Below, in pieces: positions 1-7,043 of a DNA stretch of 18,231 nt. Both the position numbers and the translations under genes were made by a program. The stretch covers positions 1 to 18,231 of the forward strand of contig JAEZIL010000249.1 of assembly GCA_023436685.1 (NCBI GenBank), read 5' to 3'. Position 1 is the stretch's first letter. Each line of letters opens with the position of its first letter. The notes under the pieces are model-generated. The model was not told where the DNA came from and did not search any database. It saw only the letters and a program-made list of their open reading frames with translations. Source of the DNA: Bacteroidota bacterium (GTDB taxonomy: Bacteria > Bacteroidota > Bacteroidia > Chitinophagales > Chitinophagaceae).

Positions 1-490
1 GGTATACATTCAGTGGGTTGTATTGGTTGAGCCTTACATTTTGTTCAAGGAACAGATTAAACTGGTCGGCATTGGGGTTTTGCTGGTACTTAACAAATGC
101 TTGCTGCAAAGTGTGAAATTCGTAACCCACTACACCCATGTGCAAGAAGGCTGCGCCTAGCCCGCATATCAGGTAAAAAGTTATAAATCTTTTAGGCCCC
201 CATACGTTCTCCAGTATACTACCAAACATCCATAAGGCGAACATATTGGAGAAGAGGTGCATGATAGTAGCATTCACATCGTTGTAACTGCCATGCAGGA
301 ACATGTGTGTAATAAATTGCCAGGGCTTGAAATAATGTGACCCCCAATAATGAAGCCCGAAATAATCTGCTATATCTATTCCAAACTTACCTAATACAAC
401 CTGGGCAAAAACTATTAGCGAGTTGATTATAATCAGGTTCTTAACAATAGGTGGTAATATCTGGAAGCGCCCGGGCCTGAAATCTGTCAT
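1..490 (-). CDS. Rhomboid-family intramembrane serine protease (C-terminal part beyond the window)
   Basis: The first 163 residues of a rhomboid protease can be read from an ATG at 488-490; the rest lies left of position 1. Seen: a hydrophobic segment at about residues 16-34, THMFLHG at 61-67, the rhomboid-typical HLFSNMFALWMFG at 78-90 that opens a membrane helix, and a further helix at about 102-122. A hydrophilic loop rich in Gln and Asn follows (123-163). Known: rhomboids cut membrane-spanning substrates with a Ser-His dyad; the GxSG serine and the late histidine would lie outside the window, so activity cannot be judged. The gene lies 107 bases downstream of the MutS-like gene on the same strand. 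A TAnnTTTG-type box on the minus strand (541-548) could give it its own promoter. Family assignment is firm; the substrate is unknown. Confidence 0.9.
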   Translation of the reverse strand, partial: MTDFRPGRFQILPPIVKNLIIINSLIVFAQVVLGKFGIDIADYFGLHYWGSHYFKPWQFITHMFLHGSYNDVNATIMHLFSNMFALWMFGSILENVWGPKRFITFYLICGLGAAFLHMGVVGYEFHTLQQAFVKYQQNPNADQFNLFLEQNVRLNQYNPLNVY

Positions 491-540
491 AATGTAGTAT
501 TTCTCTTAAAAAATCTGTTCACTAATAAGTCTCTGCTATT

Positions 541-548
541 CAAAATTA
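541..548 (-). promoter_or_regulatory. Candidate Bacteroidota -7 box for the rhomboid gene
   Basis: Read on the minus strand these bases are TAATTTTG, matching the Bacteroidota -7 consensus TAnnTTTG. The predicted start of transcription would lie about 45 bases before the rhomboid ATG. I see no good TTG at -33, so this is only a candidate. The rest of 491-597 holds no recognisable terminator. Confidence 0.3.
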
Positions 549-597
549 ATCCTTATTGACCTTTTACCCATATATGCAAACATTAAATATTACAAGC

Positions 598-1929
598 TTA
601 CGGTTGCCTTTGCTTACGGTTGAGTAGGTCTATCACACCTTCGCGCTGCAGTATTTTATAACCTATTCTATCGTTTGAAATACCATTACGCAGTTCATAT
701 TTAAAGCTGAAATTTCCCTCCACGGTGCTCTGAGTTACAAAATATGAAAACTGTATAGCAGCATTGTCTTTAAAGTGTTGCGCTACTTCATACAAATGTG
801 TAGAAAGTATCATAAGGTGGCCTTCATGCTGTAACAACCCATCTATCACTGCCCTGGTGCACTCATAAGCATCATGCACATTAGTTCCTTTAAAAAGCTC
901 GTCCATCAATACCAGATGTGCCCCTTGTTTTACAAGCTGCTCGGCAGTTTGCTTCATCCTTTGCACCTCGGCAAAAAAGTAGCTTTGTCCTTTCATCAAG
1001 TCATCTTCCACGTGCATATTGGTAATAATGCCTTGTAAAAAACTAATGCGTAAAGATAAAGCAGGCACACCTGCGCCTATATGCGCTAATAACGCAGCTA
1101 CCCCCATGGCACGCATAAAAGTTGTCTTTCCCGACATGTTGGCTCCCGTAAGCACAAGGAAATTGCTTTTACCTGTAAAAGATATGTCGTACGGAACGGG
1201 CTCTTGCAATAACGGATGATACAATTGTTCTGCTTCGAAACGCACCGGCTTTTCAGGTAGTAGTTCAGGGTATACCCACCTATACATATTTGTAGCCGCA
1301 GCTAGCGACCGTAAGGCATCCATACGTGCATACAACGCCATCAACCTGAACACCATATGCTTCATTTCGCGCCTTGCTTTATAGCTAAGCTGTGCCAGCT
1401 CCCTAAAAGGTGTTTCCTTATGTACCGCTGTGATCTCATCTGTCAACCTGTGTTCCAACTCTTTCGCTATTTCTTGCAAATCACGCTGCAGCAATACCGG
1501 CACATTTTCTTCTTTCAGTATTGCTACAAGCTGCCTGCAGCCCTTCAAAAAGTCGGACAGATGAGATAGTGAAAATTGCGTGAAGAAGTATTCATTTTTA
1601 TTAAACCACTTCTGCAAAACATTGCCAAAAATAGAACTGATACCACCAGGTACGGCTACATTGTTAGCAGCTTCAAAAAATTTGTCGAGCATGATGAGTG
1701 TACCATTCGAAATAACCTGCGGCCACTTATCCAGGTTTTGCGACCAAAACCTTACTACATCCTGTACTTGCAGCAAAGTTTCATAACTACCGGGGGGCTG
1801 TTGTATATGCCTGCGCAGTGCATCTTGCCCTGCCTGGGTGGTAGTATGGTTCAACAACGCGAATACCCCACCATTACTTTCAGTGGTGAAGATAGATAGA
1901 TCCTTCAGCGTTGTTTTGTCGTTTTGCAT
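598..1929 (-). CDS. MutS-family ATPase lacking the mismatch-recognition domain
   Basis: This 443-residue protein carries the core and ATPase parts of MutS but not the N-terminal mismatch-binding and connector domains, so it is about half the length of true MutS. Residues 26-46 (LNHTTTQAGQDALRR...) resemble the start of the MutS core domain. The C-terminal ATPase shows Walker A TGANMSGKT (261-269), the GQSYFFAEV segment (314-322), Walker B LVLMDELFKGTN (339-350) and STH (376-378). It also lacks the C-terminal Smr nuclease domain expected of MutS2. Similar short MutS-like proteins are common in Bacteroidota and their role is not settled; recombination or DNA-structure handling is a guess. The ATG overlaps the dihydroorotase stop by one base (TAATG), which suggests translational coupling. 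Not expected to replace mutS in mismatch repair. Confidence 0.9.
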   Translation of the reverse strand: MQNDKTTLKDLSIFTTESNGGVFALLNHTTTQAGQDALRRHIQQPPGSYETLLQVQDVVRFWSQNLDKWPQVISNGTLIMLDKFFEAANNVAVPGGISSIFGNVLQKWFNKNEYFFTQFSLSHLSDFLKGCRQLVAILKEENVPVLLQRDLQEIAKELEHRLTDEITAVHKETPFRELAQLSYKARREMKHMVFRLMALYARMDALRSLAAATNMYRWVYPELLPEKPVRFEAEQLYHPLLQEPVPYDISFTGKSNFLVLTGANMSGKTTFMRAMGVAALLAHIGAGVPALSLRISFLQGIITNMHVEDDLMKGQSYFFAEVQRMKQTAEQLVKQGAHLVLMDELFKGTNVHDAYECTRAVIDGLLQHEGHLMILSTHLYEVAQHFKDNAAIQFSYFVTQSTVEGNFSFKYELRNGISNDRIGYKILQREGVIDLLNRKQRQP

Positions 1930-3260
1930 TAGCGGTTGAATAGCAGCCTTTGTCCGCGCACATTATTATTTACTACTCCATTTTCATATGCTACATCTCC
2001 GTTTACTAGTGTATAGCATACCTCAGCCGGGAAAATATGACCTTCAAACGGAGACCAATTGCACTTATAAAGAATATTGCTCTTATCTACTTTTGTATCG
2101 CCTTTCATATCTACAAGTACCAGGTCAGCAAAATAACCTTCGCGTATGTAGCCACGCTTTTCTATAAGGAAGCATTTGGCCGGTGCATGGCACATTTTCT
2201 CTACTACTTTTTCCAGGCTCAGCTTTCCTTGCTGCACATATTGCAGTATTAACAAAAGCGAATGCTGTACCAATGGGACACCGGATGGGGCTTGCTGGTA
2301 TGGCTGCTGCTTTTCATCCCAGGTATGTGGTGCGTGGTCGGTAGCAATTATGTCAAGCCTGTCATCCAGCAATCCATCCCAAAGTGCGGCTTTATTTTCG
2401 GGTGCTTTAATGGCAGGATTGCATTTTATAAGGTTGCCAAACTGTGCATAGTCCTCGGCTGTGAAATGCAGGTGATGCACACATACTTCCGATGTGATAC
2501 GTTTCTCTTCAAGCGGAAACATATTGGTGAACAACTGCAATTCCTTCGCAGTAGATATATGCAATATGTGCAGGCGTGTATTATGCTGTTTAGCTAGCTG
2601 AATGGCCGAGAAAGAACTTTCGAAACAAGCATTAACATCGCGTATCAGTGGATGGAAAGAAGCATTATCAGCATTGGGATATTTTGCTTTATTAGCAGCT
2701 ATCACACGTTCATCTTCACAGTGGGTTGCTATGAGATATTCAGTATCCCGAAAGATGCTGTTAAGCGTTACATAATTATCTACCAGCATATTGCCCGTGC
2801 TCGATCCCATAAATATCTTTACACCACATATCTCACGCTTACGCTTGTTCAATCGCAGTACTTCTTCTGCATTATCGTTTGCCACCCCCATAAAAAAGCT
2901 ATAGTTAGCTACCGATGCATTTGCAGCGATAGCGTATTTCTTCTCCAGCTCTTCCTCATTTAGTGCAGGAGGATTGGTATTCGGCATTTCCATAAAAGAA
3001 GTAGTACCCCCTGCAACTGCTGCTGCTGCTTCGGTAGCAATAGTTGCTTTTTGAGTTAACCCCGGCTCGCGAAAGTGCACCTGGTCGTCAATAACGCCCG
3101 GTAGCAGATGAAGACCCTCAGCATTTATCTCGCGGTAGTTGCCCGATGGCTGCAGGTTGCTTCCTATTTGTTCGATGTAGCCATCTTTTACAAATACATC
3201 CTTAACTTCCTGTTTACCTTCGTTTACTATTGTTGCTCCTTTTATTAATATAGCCGACAT
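1929..3260 (-). CDS. pyrC: Dihydroorotase (amidohydrolase superfamily)
   Basis: Dihydroorotase closes carbamoyl-aspartate to dihydroorotate, the third step of de novo pyrimidine synthesis, in the cytoplasm. The start chosen is the ATG at 3258-3260 (MSAILIKGATIV); a 15-residue upstream extension in the same frame looks non-coding and would run into the divergent gene's leader. The protein has 443 residues, normal for the family. Seen: PGVIDDQVHFREPG (54-67), PNTNPP (93-98), GVKIFMGSSTG (146-156, K148 a candidate carbamylated lysine), ATHCEDE (178-184), HILHIST (231-237) and IATDHAPH (305-312) with the likely catalytic Asp308. The usual HxH metal motif reads QVH, a variant I recall as common in Bacteroidota. 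Allantoinase or a dihydropyrimidinase relative is the alternative, but the motifs favour dihydroorotase. Its stop overlaps the next gene's start. Confidence 0.9.
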   Translation of the reverse strand: MSAILIKGATIVNEGKQEVKDVFVKDGYIEQIGSNLQPSGNYREINAEGLHLLPGVIDDQVHFREPGLTQKATIATEAAAAVAGGTTSFMEMPNTNPPALNEEELEKKYAIAANASVANYSFFMGVANDNAEEVLRLNKRKREICGVKIFMGSSTGNMLVDNYVTLNSIFRDTEYLIATHCEDERVIAANKAKYPNADNASFHPLIRDVNACFESSFSAIQLAKQHNTRLHILHISTAKELQLFTNMFPLEEKRITSEVCVHHLHFTAEDYAQFGNLIKCNPAIKAPENKAALWDGLLDDRLDIIATDHAPHTWDEKQQPYQQAPSGVPLVQHSLLLILQYVQQGKLSLEKVVEKMCHAPAKCFLIEKRGYIREGYFADLVLVDMKGDTKVDKSNILYKCNWSPFEGHIFPAEVCYTLVNGDVAYENGVVNNNVRGQRLLFNR

Positions 3261-3280
3261 ACAATACGGTTTTAATAGAA

Positions 3281-3288
3281 TACTTTTG
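3281..3288 (+). promoter_or_regulatory. Candidate -7 box for the outer membrane protein gene
   Basis: TACTTTTG matches the Bacteroidota -7 consensus TAnnTTTG and sits 42 bases before the ATG at 3331, inside the short divergent gap 3261-3330. No clear TTG is present 19-21 bases upstream, where the first codons of dihydroorotase lie, so support is partial. Confidence 0.35.
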
Positions 3289-3330
3289 ACGCAGCAATTT
3301 ACCACAATACCTTTTTACAAATCGTATACC

Positions 3331-5040
3331 ATGTGTAAAAAAGCAGCATTAGCCGTTTTACTATCTATATCTTCTGCATTTGCAGCTAACGCGCAAACCA
3401 CCTATCTGCAACTAGGCCATGAAGATTATAACGTGCTCGACAGGCTGGAAACAAGGTCTGGAGTATTATCGAATGACCTCTTCCTGACTGTAAAACCCAT
3501 GCCACGTAAGCACATGGTGAAGTTCCTGGTAGAGCAAATGGAAGACTCTTCAGGTAACCAACTTAGCCTTATCGATCAATACAATATTGAGCGCGCTATA
3601 TCCGCCAGCGGCGAATGGGCACCTTACGAAGATGGCGCTATCGACTCAAAACGCCCCTGGTTCAATACCTTTTACAAGAAGCAGCCAGATATGCTTCATG
3701 TAAAGACCGATGACTTCTTCCTTTCGCTAAACCCGGTGTTAACCGCACAAGGGTTGTACGACAAAGACAACAAGAACAACCCTCTGTTTACCAGCAACCG
3801 TGGTATAGAAGCACGTGGCTGGATAGCAAAGAAGGTAGGCTTCTATACGTTCCTTACAGATAACCAGGAACATGCTCCCGGCTATGTAGCGCAATGGGTA
3901 GATAGTAATGGTGCTGTACCCGGTGTTGACAACTTTACACGTAAGAAGGGTAAGTATGGCAGTTACGACTACTTGCTGGCTCGTGGATATATTGACTTCG
4001 CAGCTGTTAAAGACCATATCAATGTAACCTTTGGTTATGATAAGAACTTTCTGGGAGATGGCATGCGTAGCCTTTTCCTCAGCGACTTCTCTGCAGGTGC
4101 AGCCTTCCTTCGTTTGAACACCCGTATCTGGAAGCTGAACTACCAGAACCTGTATATGGAGCTTACCCCCCATGTAGGCAGAAGTGGAGACAACCTGCTT
4201 CCGCACAAGTATGCTACTATGCACCACCTGAGTGTAAACGCTACCAAGTGGCTGAACGTTGGCGTGTTCGAAACGGTCATCTTTGATAGGGTGAACCGCT
4301 ACGAGTTCAGCTACCTGATACCGGTCATCTTCTACCGCCAGATAGAGCGTGCATTGGGCAGTCCCGACAATGTGATGCTTGGTATCAACTTCAAGGCACT
4401 GGCTGCAAAGCACTTGCAGTTCTACGGCCAGCTAATGCTGGATGAGTTCACCAGCAGGGAGCTGTTTGGCGGCAATGGCTATTGGGGCAACAAGCTGGGC
4501 ATACAACTGGGTGGCAAGTACTTCGATGCCTTTACGGTGAAGAACCTTGACCTGCAGGGTGAGGTTAACATAGTGCACCCATTCACTTACACCCACTTCG
4601 ATAGCATAGGCAACTATACCCACTACAACCAGCCACTGGCGCACCCGTTGGGGGCAAGCTTTGCCGAACTGCTGGGAGTGATACGATACCAACCTGTGCG
4701 CAACCTCTTCCTGACGGCGAAGGCCATGTACTACCAGCGCGGTGCCGATACAATGGGCACTAACTATGGCAACACCCTGATGAAGGACTATGATACCCGT
4801 AGCATAGTACCAGGCAGCCAACGCAACTATGGCTATACCCTCATCAGCGGGGTGAAGACCCAATGTGCTACCCTGAGCCTGAATGCCAGCTATGAGCTAA
4901 AGGAGAACCTCTTTGTAGACATGGGAGGCACCTACCGCCGCTTTGCATGGGAGAACGGCCTTAACCCTACCCAGAACAACCTGTACCTGTATGGTGGTGT
5001 GCGCCTCAACTTCGTGCGGAGAGACTACAACTTCTACTAA
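3331..5040 (+). CDS. RemB/Wzi-like outer membrane beta-barrel protein
   Basis: This 569-residue protein begins with a clear signal peptide (MCKKAALAVLLSISSAFAANA, cleavage likely before QTT), so the start is the ATG at 3331 rather than one 45 bases upstream. The mature part is rich in alternating aromatic and polar residues and ends in a tyrosine/phenylalanine-rich strand (VRRDYNFY), as expected of a beta-barrel. A central block, GYDKNFLGDGMRSLFLSD, resembles the region conserved in Bacteroidota proteins annotated as capsule assembly Wzi family or gliding motility RemB. In Flavobacterium RemB contributes to gliding; Wzi anchors capsule at the cell surface. Which applies here cannot be told from sequence. 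It stands alone, divergent from pyrC, and its stop overlaps that of the facing gene. The distal two thirds are GC-rich (35 of 60 bases at 4441-4500). Confidence 0.75.
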   Translation: MCKKAALAVLLSISSAFAANAQTTYLQLGHEDYNVLDRLETRSGVLSNDLFLTVKPMPRKHMVKFLVEQMEDSSGNQLSLIDQYNIERAISASGEWAPYEDGAIDSKRPWFNTFYKKQPDMLHVKTDDFFLSLNPVLTAQGLYDKDNKNNPLFTSNRGIEARGWIAKKVGFYTFLTDNQEHAPGYVAQWVDSNGAVPGVDNFTRKKGKYGSYDYLLARGYIDFAAVKDHINVTFGYDKNFLGDGMRSLFLSDFSAGAAFLRLNTRIWKLNYQNLYMELTPHVGRSGDNLLPHKYATMHHLSVNATKWLNVGVFETVIFDRVNRYEFSYLIPVIFYRQIERALGSPDNVMLGINFKALAAKHLQFYGQLMLDEFTSRELFGGNGYWGNKLGIQLGGKYFDAFTVKNLDLQGEVNIVHPFTYTHFDSIGNYTHYNQPLAHPLGASFAELLGVIRYQPVRNLFLTAKAMYYQRGADTMGTNYGNTLMKDYDTRSIVPGSQRNYGYTLISGVKTQCATLSLNASYELKENLFVDMGGTYRRFAWENGLNPTQNNLYLYGGVRLNFVRRDYNFY

Positions 5041-5627
5041 GGCTTCTTCTTAGGTTCCATTGGCCTGAGGTGCTTCACCTTGAGTCCTGCTTCGCTATCG
5101 GCTATGAGCTCGGCAAGCCGCTTCTGTTGGGTGGCCTCTTGTTTGGCACTTACCAACCACCATACCACGTTCTTACGGTAGCCGGGCGGCATAGCCCGGT
5201 AGTTCTTCCATGCGGTCTTTTTGGGTTTGAGCTGGGGTTCCATGTCTTTGGGCATGGTGAGCTCTCCCTGCTCATGGGCGTAGATGTGGCTCTTACTCTC
5301 CTTACGCTGCTCATAGGCAGCTATGCCTGCGGGCATCATAAGCCCTTGCTCTGTGAGGGCCTTTACCTTGTTGATGTTGATGGTGCTCCATATGCTGCCG
5401 GGGCGGCGGGGTGTGAAGCGAACCTGGTGGGCTTCCTCCCCCAGCGACTTGCCGCGGCTATCTATCCAGCCATAGCAGAGGGCCTGGTCTACAGCCTGGC
5501 TCCATGTCATTGACTGCTTGCCGGTGCCCTTCTTCCAGAAGCCTACGATGATCTCGGACGCGGTGGCGTGGTGCTTGTGCAGCCACTTGCGGAAGGCTGC
5601 AGGGCTGGTGAAGAAGGTAGGTTGCAT
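5037..5627 (-). CDS. YdeI/OmpD-associated (OmdA-type) family protein
   Basis: The start chosen is the ATG at 5625-5627 (MQPTFFTSPAAFRKWL), giving 196 residues, normal for this family; an in-frame 80-residue upstream extension is low in sense and not family-like. Seen: an N-terminal domain with FRKWLHKHH (12-20), GFWKKGTGK, LCYGWIDSRGKS and RFTPRRPGSIWSTININ, all typical of YdeI-like proteins. The C-terminal part holds AWKNYRAMPPGYRKNVVWWLVSAK, the OmdA-like helical block, then a lysine/proline-rich tail. Family members are sometimes labelled bacteriocin-protection or OmpD-associated proteins; the biochemical role is poorly defined, and I assign none. Its stop codon (5037-5039) overlaps the facing gene's stop by three bases. 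The coding region is strongly GC-rich (43 of 60 bases at 5401-5460), unlike the AT-rich sequence just upstream. Confidence 0.8.
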   Translation of the reverse strand: MQPTFFTSPAAFRKWLHKHHATASEIIVGFWKKGTGKQSMTWSQAVDQALCYGWIDSRGKSLGEEAHQVRFTPRRPGSIWSTININKVKALTEQGLMMPAGIAAYEQRKESKSHIYAHEQGELTMPKDMEPQLKPKKTAWKNYRAMPPGYRKNVVWWLVSAKQEATQQKRLAELIADSEAGLKVKHLRPMEPKKKP

Positions 5628-5825
5628 AGGCCCCAAACATACACAAACACTTGATGAAAAGCCGTATCTGTTGTTAAGTTTTGCTAAGTTTTCTGTCATA
5701 AAAAATATTTCCTGTGCGACAGTTTGCCCCAAGACCCTTGCTGCGGGCTGCCTGCGGGGGGGAAATGATGCAGGACCTGTTTTTAGAGACTTAGCATTTG
5801 TTAGCATGCATCTTAAAACTAAAAC

Positions 5826-5842
5826 CACCCGATTGGCGGGTG
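5826..5842 (-). terminator. Hairpin CACCCG/CGGGTG with T-rich tail on the minus strand
   Basis: A perfect 6-bp GC-rich stem (5826-5831 with 5837-5842) closes a 5-base loop. Read on the minus strand it is followed by GTTTTAGTTTT, as in an intrinsic terminator. No minus-strand gene lies immediately upstream, so it may end a transcript of a lost gene, act as a leader attenuator of the YdeI-like gene, or be non-functional. Confidence 0.4.
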
Positions 5843-5853
5843 ATTTACTATAG

Positions 5854-5881
5854 CAAATATACGCCATTTACACTAAAACAA
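5854..5881 (-). promoter_or_regulatory. Candidate promoter for the YdeI-like gene
   Basis: On the minus strand TTG (5881-5879) is followed after 17 bases by TATATTTG (5861-5854), near the Bacteroidota TTG/TAnnTTTG pattern. It would give a leader of about 220 bases that contains the 5826-5842 hairpin, which is long and makes the call uncertain. Confidence 0.25.
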
Positions 5882-5908
5882 TATTTACTGATAACAATTA
5901 AATACAAT

Positions 5909-5932
5909 TGCAACCGTGAGGGCACGGTTGCA
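5909..5932. repeat. Perfect 10-bp inverted repeat with 4-base loop
   Basis: TGCAACCGTG (5909-5918), AGGG, CACGGTTGCA (5923-5932) form a perfect stem-loop. It reaches the A of the ATG that opens the orphan T9SS sorting domain, and its left arm contains the in-frame stop TGA at 5917-5919. The minus-strand side is followed by AATTGTATTT, a weak T-rich tail. It could be a terminator remnant or mark a rearrangement point. Confidence 0.6.
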
Positions 5933-6225
5933 TGGACGATTCAACAGGTATGGAACTGTGGAGAATCATTGACTTTCCTGCCGGCACTGAAGATGTTGAA
6001 GCAGCTAACGCTGAAACCATATATCCCAATCCTGCTACACATACATTTAGTATAATAAATATTGGAAAAGGCGCTACTGTAGAGGTGTATTCTTTAACAG
6101 GGCAGTTGCTGCTTAAAAGCAACAAAACTCAGAACATCGATATCAGCAAATTGCCTGCGGGCATATATCATGTGCATGTATTTAGCAACGGCAAAAGATC
6201 GGTAGCTAAACTGGTAAAAGAGTAG
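5920..6225 (+). pseudogene. Orphan T9SS type A C-terminal sorting domain (remnant of a secreted protein)
   Basis: The open frame starts right after a TGA at 5917-5919; the first ATG (5932) would give 97 residues. The sequence matches the type IX secretion C-terminal sorting domain: IYPNPATHTFSI (about residues 30-41), VEVYSLTGQLL, then the closing LPAGIYHVHVFSNGKRSVAKLVKE strand pair. In Bacteroidota this domain lies at the end of large exported proteins and directs them through T9SS and onto the cell surface. Here there is no signal peptide and no passenger domain, so the product could not enter the pathway. I therefore call it the surviving tail of a deleted gene. The 30 residues before the domain (with MELWRI) may be the last of the passenger. 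A short functional protein is possible but unlikely. Confidence 0.7.
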
Positions 6226-6341
6226 GCGCGGTATAACCCACTGGCTGGCACTATTTTTTTGCTTTTGGGGAGATAAATGCCGGTACAGGAAATGGGCCTT
6301 TCAAGCCCGGAGGCTTTAACCAATCCCCATAAATATTTGCT

Positions 6342-6563
6342 ATGAAAACAACCATTTATATTTTTTTATTTGCTGCAGCATTAGGAGCAGCATCGTGCGC
6401 TAACACGAGGAAAACTACCAAGGCCAATCCGTCAAACCCTCAATACGAGCCGCTGAGAAACAAGGCCGATGGTGGATATAACAATACTCCGGGCAGCCAA
6501 AACAGGGAAGTAGGCCAGGATATTAATGCCGACAGGAAAATAGACATCAAAGATGATAAATAA
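6342..6563 (+). CDS. Small lipoprotein ending in a dockerin-like calcium loop
   Basis: A 73-residue protein with a lipoprotein signal: hydrophobic MKTTIYIFLFAAALGAASC with the lipid-bearing Cys at 19 (lipobox AASC). After lipidation a soluble, Asn/Gly/Pro-rich stretch follows. The C-terminus DINADRKIDIKDDK places D60, N62, D64, I67, D68 and D71 in the DxNxDxxIDxxD spacing of a dockerin or EF-hand-like calcium loop; the glycine usual after the third ligand is Arg here. Only one loop is present, whereas dockerins have two. I do not recognise a named family, and no function is assigned. The stop is one base from the stop of the facing gene. A 22-codon open frame (6277-6345) ends across this ATG as ATGA. 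Confidence 0.75.
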   Translation: MKTTIYIFLFAAALGAASCANTRKTTKANPSNPQYEPLRNKADGGYNNTPGSQNREVGQDINADRKIDIKDDK

Positions 6564-6564
6564 A

Positions 6565-6987
6565 TTAGTGGCGGCTACCTGTATCGGTAGTTTCTTTTTC
6601 TTCCTTCTTTTCTTTTACGGCCTCTTCTTTCAGTACAGCTTCAGCACGTTCAGCCTTTAGTGTAACGCGTATGCGGGCGTAGAAGCTCATGTATATATTG
6701 GCTACCCATACCAGCGAGAAGCCGGCAATGAGGTAGCCGCGCCAGTCGTCGTAAAGTAATTGGTAGCCTGTAATTATCAGGAAGAGTATAGTGACGTAGT
6801 GGCTGAAGCAATACTCGCAAGTAAAGAGGTAGAAGAACTTACGCTGAAGCAGGGTTTTGCATTCCTTGCTATTGCGCACGCAATACTCATGCACTTCGCG
6901 AAACACCTCTTCGTGAGTGAATGTCCAGGCTATGCAGGCTATGGGTATGGCGAGTATAAATAGTGTTGCTACTTGTATGCCTATCAT
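6565..6987 (-). CDS. Small inner-membrane protein with CEYC motif, function unknown
   Basis: This 140-residue protein has three predicted membrane helices (about residues 3-22, 62-79 and 84-104) and a charged, Glu/Lys-rich tail (105-135) that is probably cytoplasmic and helical. Between helices 1 and 2 it has four cysteines: C36, C43 and the pair C57/C60 in FTCEYCFSHYV. The C-x-x-C followed by SH and an aromatic residue is reminiscent of small DUF1360-like membrane proteins (CPYC...HW), but I am not certain of that link. The motif might bind metal or be redox-active. It converges with the small lipoprotein gene with one base between the stops. I see no operon partner; the neighbour upstream on the minus strand ends in a strong terminator. 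Confidence 0.75.
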   Translation of the reverse strand: MIGIQVATLFILAIPIACIAWTFTHEEVFREVHEYCVRNSKECKTLLQRKFFYLFTCEYCFSHYVTILFLIITGYQLLYDDWRGYLIAGFSLVWVANIYMSFYARIRVTLKAERAEAVLKEEAVKEKKEEKETTDTGSRH

Positions 6988-7043
6988 GTTGTTTAAATAA
7001 TGTTGCTACAAGAGATATGCGAATATTGTGCCGCGAGGATAAG

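Larger units (their letters stand above)
5628..5931. other. 304-base gene-free stretch with two hairpins
   Basis: No credible gene fills this stretch. It is AT-rich next to the YdeI-like gene (21 of 60 GC at 5641-5700), has a short GC-rich patch with a seven-G run near 5755-5762, and carries two perfect inverted repeats (5826-5842 and 5909-5932). Two minus-strand TAnnTTTG-type boxes occur: 5634-5641 (TATGTTTG), which would put transcription at the YdeI start codon, and 5854-5861 (TATATTTG) with a TTG 17 bases upstream. Neither is decisive. Confidence 0.6.

Noticed and set aside
3261..3305. Longer N-terminus for dihydroorotase
   Set aside because: The extra 15 residues contain no family sequence and overlap the leader of the divergent gene; MSAILIKGATIV is the usual type of start.
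3739..4413. Long minus-strand open frame (224 codons), and a second at 4432-4863, inside the outer membrane protein gene
   Set aside because: They are antisense to a gene with a clear signal peptide and family motif; composition is Val/Tyr/His-biased, as expected from the reverse frame of a GC-rich gene.
5628..5867. In-frame 80-codon upstream extension of the YdeI-like gene, including an ATG at 5699
   Set aside because: The YdeI-like domain starts at MQPTFF; the extension has no family similarity that I can see and lies in sequence of different composition.
6226..6320. Possible coding remnant reading FGEINAGTGNGPFKPGGFNQSP in one plus frame
   Set aside because: No start codon and too short to judge; it overlaps the other small frame at 6277 and may be chance.
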